From assembly GCF_000819445.1 (NCBI RefSeq), contig NZ_CP005286.1:1054001-1118000 (forward strand): a DNA stretch of 64,000 nucleotides, in the 5' to 3' direction. Each line of letters begins with the position of its first letter. The stretch's first letter is position 1. The DNA is from Corynebacterium humireducens NBRC 106098 = DSM 45392 (lineage in GTDB: Bacteria > Actinomycetota > Actinomycetes > Mycobacteriales > Mycobacteriaceae). Below, piece after piece: positions 62,320-64,000 of the stretch. The translations under genes and the position numbers were made by a program. A model generated the notes under the pieces. That model ran no database searches. It was not told the origin of the DNA and saw only the letters and a program-made list of their open reading frames with translations.

Positions 62320-63449
62320 TGCGGCACTTCCTCGACCACGCGGCCACCTCGCCCATGCGGCAGGTGGCCGTCGACGCCTGGGTGGAGCACGCGGGGATGC
62401 TCAACCCGGGTGGGCAGTACGGTTCCGGGCGGGCCGCCCGGCGCGTGCTCGACGACGCCCGCGAGGAGATCGCCGCGCTCCTCGGCGCCGACCCGGTGGA
62501 GGTCATCTTCACCGCCTCCGGCACGGAGGCCGACAACCTCGCGGTGACGGGTCTGTACCGGGCCTCGCCCCTGGGTCGGGTGGTGTCGACGCCCGTCGAA
62601 CACCCGGCGGTTCTCGAGCCAGTCAAGGCTCTGGGCCGGACTGGAGCGTCGGTGGACCTGCTCCCGGTGGGGGCCGACGGACGCGTGTCCGACCTCTCCG
62701 CCCTCGACGAGCCCGCCGCGGTGGCCTGCTGCATGTGGGCCAACAACGAGACCGGCGCCCTGCAACCGGTCGACCTCGTCGTGACCCGGGCCGCGGCGGC
62801 GGGCACCCCGGTGCACGTCGACGCCGTCCAGGTCGTCGGCCACCGGGCGGTGGACTTCCACGCCCTCGGGGCCACGACGCTGGCCGCCAGCGCCCACAAG
62901 TTCGGCGGCCCCCGCAGCGGCGGCCTCCTCCTGGCACGGCGTTCCCCGGCCCCTGCGCCGGTGCTGCACGGGGGCGGGCAGGAGCGGGGCATCCGGCCGG
63001 GCACCCTCGACGTCGCCACCGCCGCCGCGACCGCCGCCGCGCTGCGGGAGGCCGTCGCGGAGATGGCGGCGGAGGAGCAGCGCCTCGCGGCCCTGCGTGA
63101 CCGACTGCGCGCGGGCATCCTCGACCGGGTCGACGACGTCGTCGTCCATTCACCGGAGACCGACGTGCTGGCGGGCCACCTCCACGTCTCCTTCCCCGGG
63201 GCGGAGGGCGACAGCCTCATCATGCTTCTCGATGCCGCCGGCATCGAGGCCTCCACCGGCTCCGCCTGCGCCAGCGGAGTCAACCGTGCCAGCCACGTGC
63301 TGCTGGCGATGGGGGTCGACGAGGCGACCACCCGTGGCGCGGTGCGGTTCACCCTCGGGCGGACGTCCACGGAAGACGATGTCGACGCGGTGCTGGCGGT
63401 CATCGGGGAGACGGTCGCGCGGGCCCGACTGGCCGGGATGGCCGGTTAA
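62319..63449 (+). CDS. Cysteine desulfurase (NifS/IscS family)
   Basis: The 376-residue PLP enzyme removes sulfur from cysteine for Fe-S clusters or thiolated tRNA. The PLP Lys is in ASAHKFGGPRSGG (about 195), the acceptor Cys in STGSACASGVNRAS (about 316), and the N-terminal block is FLDHAATSPMR. The start is GTG sharing its G with the etfA stop. In C. glutamicum this gene likewise follows etfBA and precedes the tRNA thiolase gene mnmA, which would lie outside this window. Confidence 0.92.
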   Translation: MRHFLDHAATSPMRQVAVDAWVEHAGMLNPGGQYGSGRAARRVLDDAREEIAALLGADPVEVIFTASGTEADNLAVTGLYRASPLGRVVSTPVEHPAVLEPVKALGRTGASVDLLPVGADGRVSDLSALDEPAAVACCMWANNETGALQPVDLVVTRAAAAGTPVHVDAVQVVGHRAVDFHALGATTLAASAHKFGGPRSGGLLLARRSPAPAPVLHGGGQERGIRPGTLDVATAAATAAALREAVAEMAAEEQRLAALRDRLRAGILDRVDDVVVHSPETDVLAGHLHVSFPGAEGDSLIMLLDAAGIEASTGSACASGVNRASHVLLAMGVDEATTRGAVRFTLGRTSTEDDVDAVLAVIGETVARARLAGMAG

Positions 63450-63584
63450 CGCTCCGCCGGGCGGACGTGCAGGTCCGTGGGAATTGCCCGGGGGCCTGAC
63501 TCGCAGCGTCGGGGTGATCCGGGCGCGGCGGCGTGGTGCGCAAGTTTTTTGAGTGACTGGTGTGATGCGTGGTGCCAGGTGGGT

Positions 63585-63590
63585 TATGTT
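63585..63590 (+). promoter_or_regulatory. Muramidase -10 box, leaderless
   Basis: TATGTT, then GAAGGCC, then ATG (63598). GAAGG could also serve as a ribosome site. Confidence 0.35.
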
Positions 63591-63597
63591 GAAGGCC

Positions 63598-64000
63598 ATG
63601 AGTGTTTTCCGCCGTCTGCGCAGCCGCGCTACCGCTGTCCTCACCATGCTGGCGGTCCTCTCCCTCGCTCTCGGCACCGCACCCGCCACGGCGTTCTCGT
63701 CTGCACCTCCCGTCGGAATCGACGTCTCCGGACACCAGCGCGGTCACGGCGTGCCGATCCACTGGCACGACGTGGCCGCGGACGGCCAGACCTTCGCGTT
63801 CATCAAGGCCACCGAGGGCGAGAACTGGGTCAACAACCACTTCCTCGAGGACGCCCACGCCGCGCACCAGGCCGGAGTGCTCGTGGGCACCTACCACTAC
63901 GCCCGCCCCGCCGGTGACGCCCGCCTGCAGGCCGCGCACTACGCCGCGACCCTGGCGGCCGCGCCGCAGCACTCTCTCCCTCCCGTCCTCGACATCGAGG
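63598..64000 (+). CDS. Secreted GH25 muramidase (lysozyme), 3'-truncated by the window
   Basis: The visible 134 residues include a signal peptide (RRLRSRATAVLTMLAVLSLA, cleavage near residue 32). The start of a glycoside hydrolase 25 domain follows: VGIDVSGHQRG (first catalytic-site Asp), TFAFIKATEGENWVNNHF, GTYHYARP and PPVLDIE (the catalytic Asp-x-Glu) right at the window edge. It should cleave peptidoglycan outside the cell. The frame is open to base 64000. Confidence 0.9.
   Translation, partial: MSVFRRLRSRATAVLTMLAVLSLALGTAPATAFSSAPPVGIDVSGHQRGHGVPIHWHDVAADGQTFAFIKATEGENWVNNHFLEDAHAAHQAGVLVGTYHYARPAGDARLQAAHYAATLAAAPQHSLPPVLDIE

Overview
The window is a high-GC chromosomal segment from an actinobacterium, almost certainly a Corynebacterium. 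The supports are gene order (rho-prfA-prmC-tsaC-wecA-atpI-atpBEFHAGDC, argS-lysA ... hom-thrB, glgB-glgE-ABC-Nudix-etfBA-cysteine desulfurase), close protein similarity to C. glutamicum as I remember it, a RosR-type operator, CRP/GlxR-like boxes, and about ten promoters whose -10 box lies only 6-8 nt before the start codon (leaderless mRNAs). The taxon call is inference from these features; no search was run.

Layout. 1-2.7 kb: two related, acidic, tandem proteins of unknown role, the first cut by the window edge. 2.8-5.6 kb: a membrane protein, a secreted HNH nuclease and the proline transporter PutP. 5.7-13.5 kb: a tight four-gene operon (SNF2 helicase, SWIM zinc-finger protein, Mre11/SbcD-like nuclease, hookless SbcC-like ATPase). 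13.5-14.5 kb: a complete IS5-type insertion sequence that landed in the stop codon of yceI. 14.5-16.5 kb: yceI, the divergent MarR regulator rosR, a PspC-like protein and a muconolactone-isomerase-like protein. 16.5-20.5 kb: an aconitase with an overlapping small upstream gene, a DUF937 protein and tRNA-Arg(CCG). 20.6-28.6 kb: a secreted peptidase-like hydrolase, argS, lysA, a secreted protein of unknown role, hom and thrB (lysine/threonine biosynthesis). 28.6-33.2 kb: an ArnR-like regulator without the nitrate reductase genes expected beside it, an orphan molybdate-binding lipoprotein, a solitary DNA methyltransferase and an acyl-CoA synthetase.

33.2-47.6 kb: a translation/termination/cell-wall/energy block. 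rho has a long structured leader, then prfA, prmC, tsaC, wecA and atpI follow, then a 528-nt non-coding leader and the eight ATP synthase genes, closed by a strong terminator. 47.6-47.8 kb: a good promoter with an overlapping CRP-like box, followed by two strong hairpins; this is a candidate undescribed small RNA. 47.8-50.6 kb: DUF2550, NucS (non-canonical mismatch repair), a coupled small zinc-ribbon protein, a thiamine-binding-type protein and a thioredoxin-fold/TPR protein lacking redox cysteines. 50.6-53.1 kb: an accessory cassette of a hypothetical protein, an MFS exporter broken by one amber codon, and its divergent TetR regulator with a clear operator. 53.1-63.4 kb: glycogen/alpha-glucan synthesis (glgB, glgE), an ABC ATPase, a Nudix hydrolase, a THUMP-like methyltransferase, electron-transfer flavoprotein and a cysteine desulfurase. 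The window ends inside a secreted GH25 muramidase.

The most notable points are the candidate small RNA after the atp operon, a short polar motif (core GTCGGMAAGC) repeated at least nine times and concentrated in intergenic spaces, the four-gene DNA-processing operon, the IS insertion with its start-codon-masking hairpin, and the internally duplicated ArdC-like proteins at the left edge. Approximate residue positions below were counted by eye.
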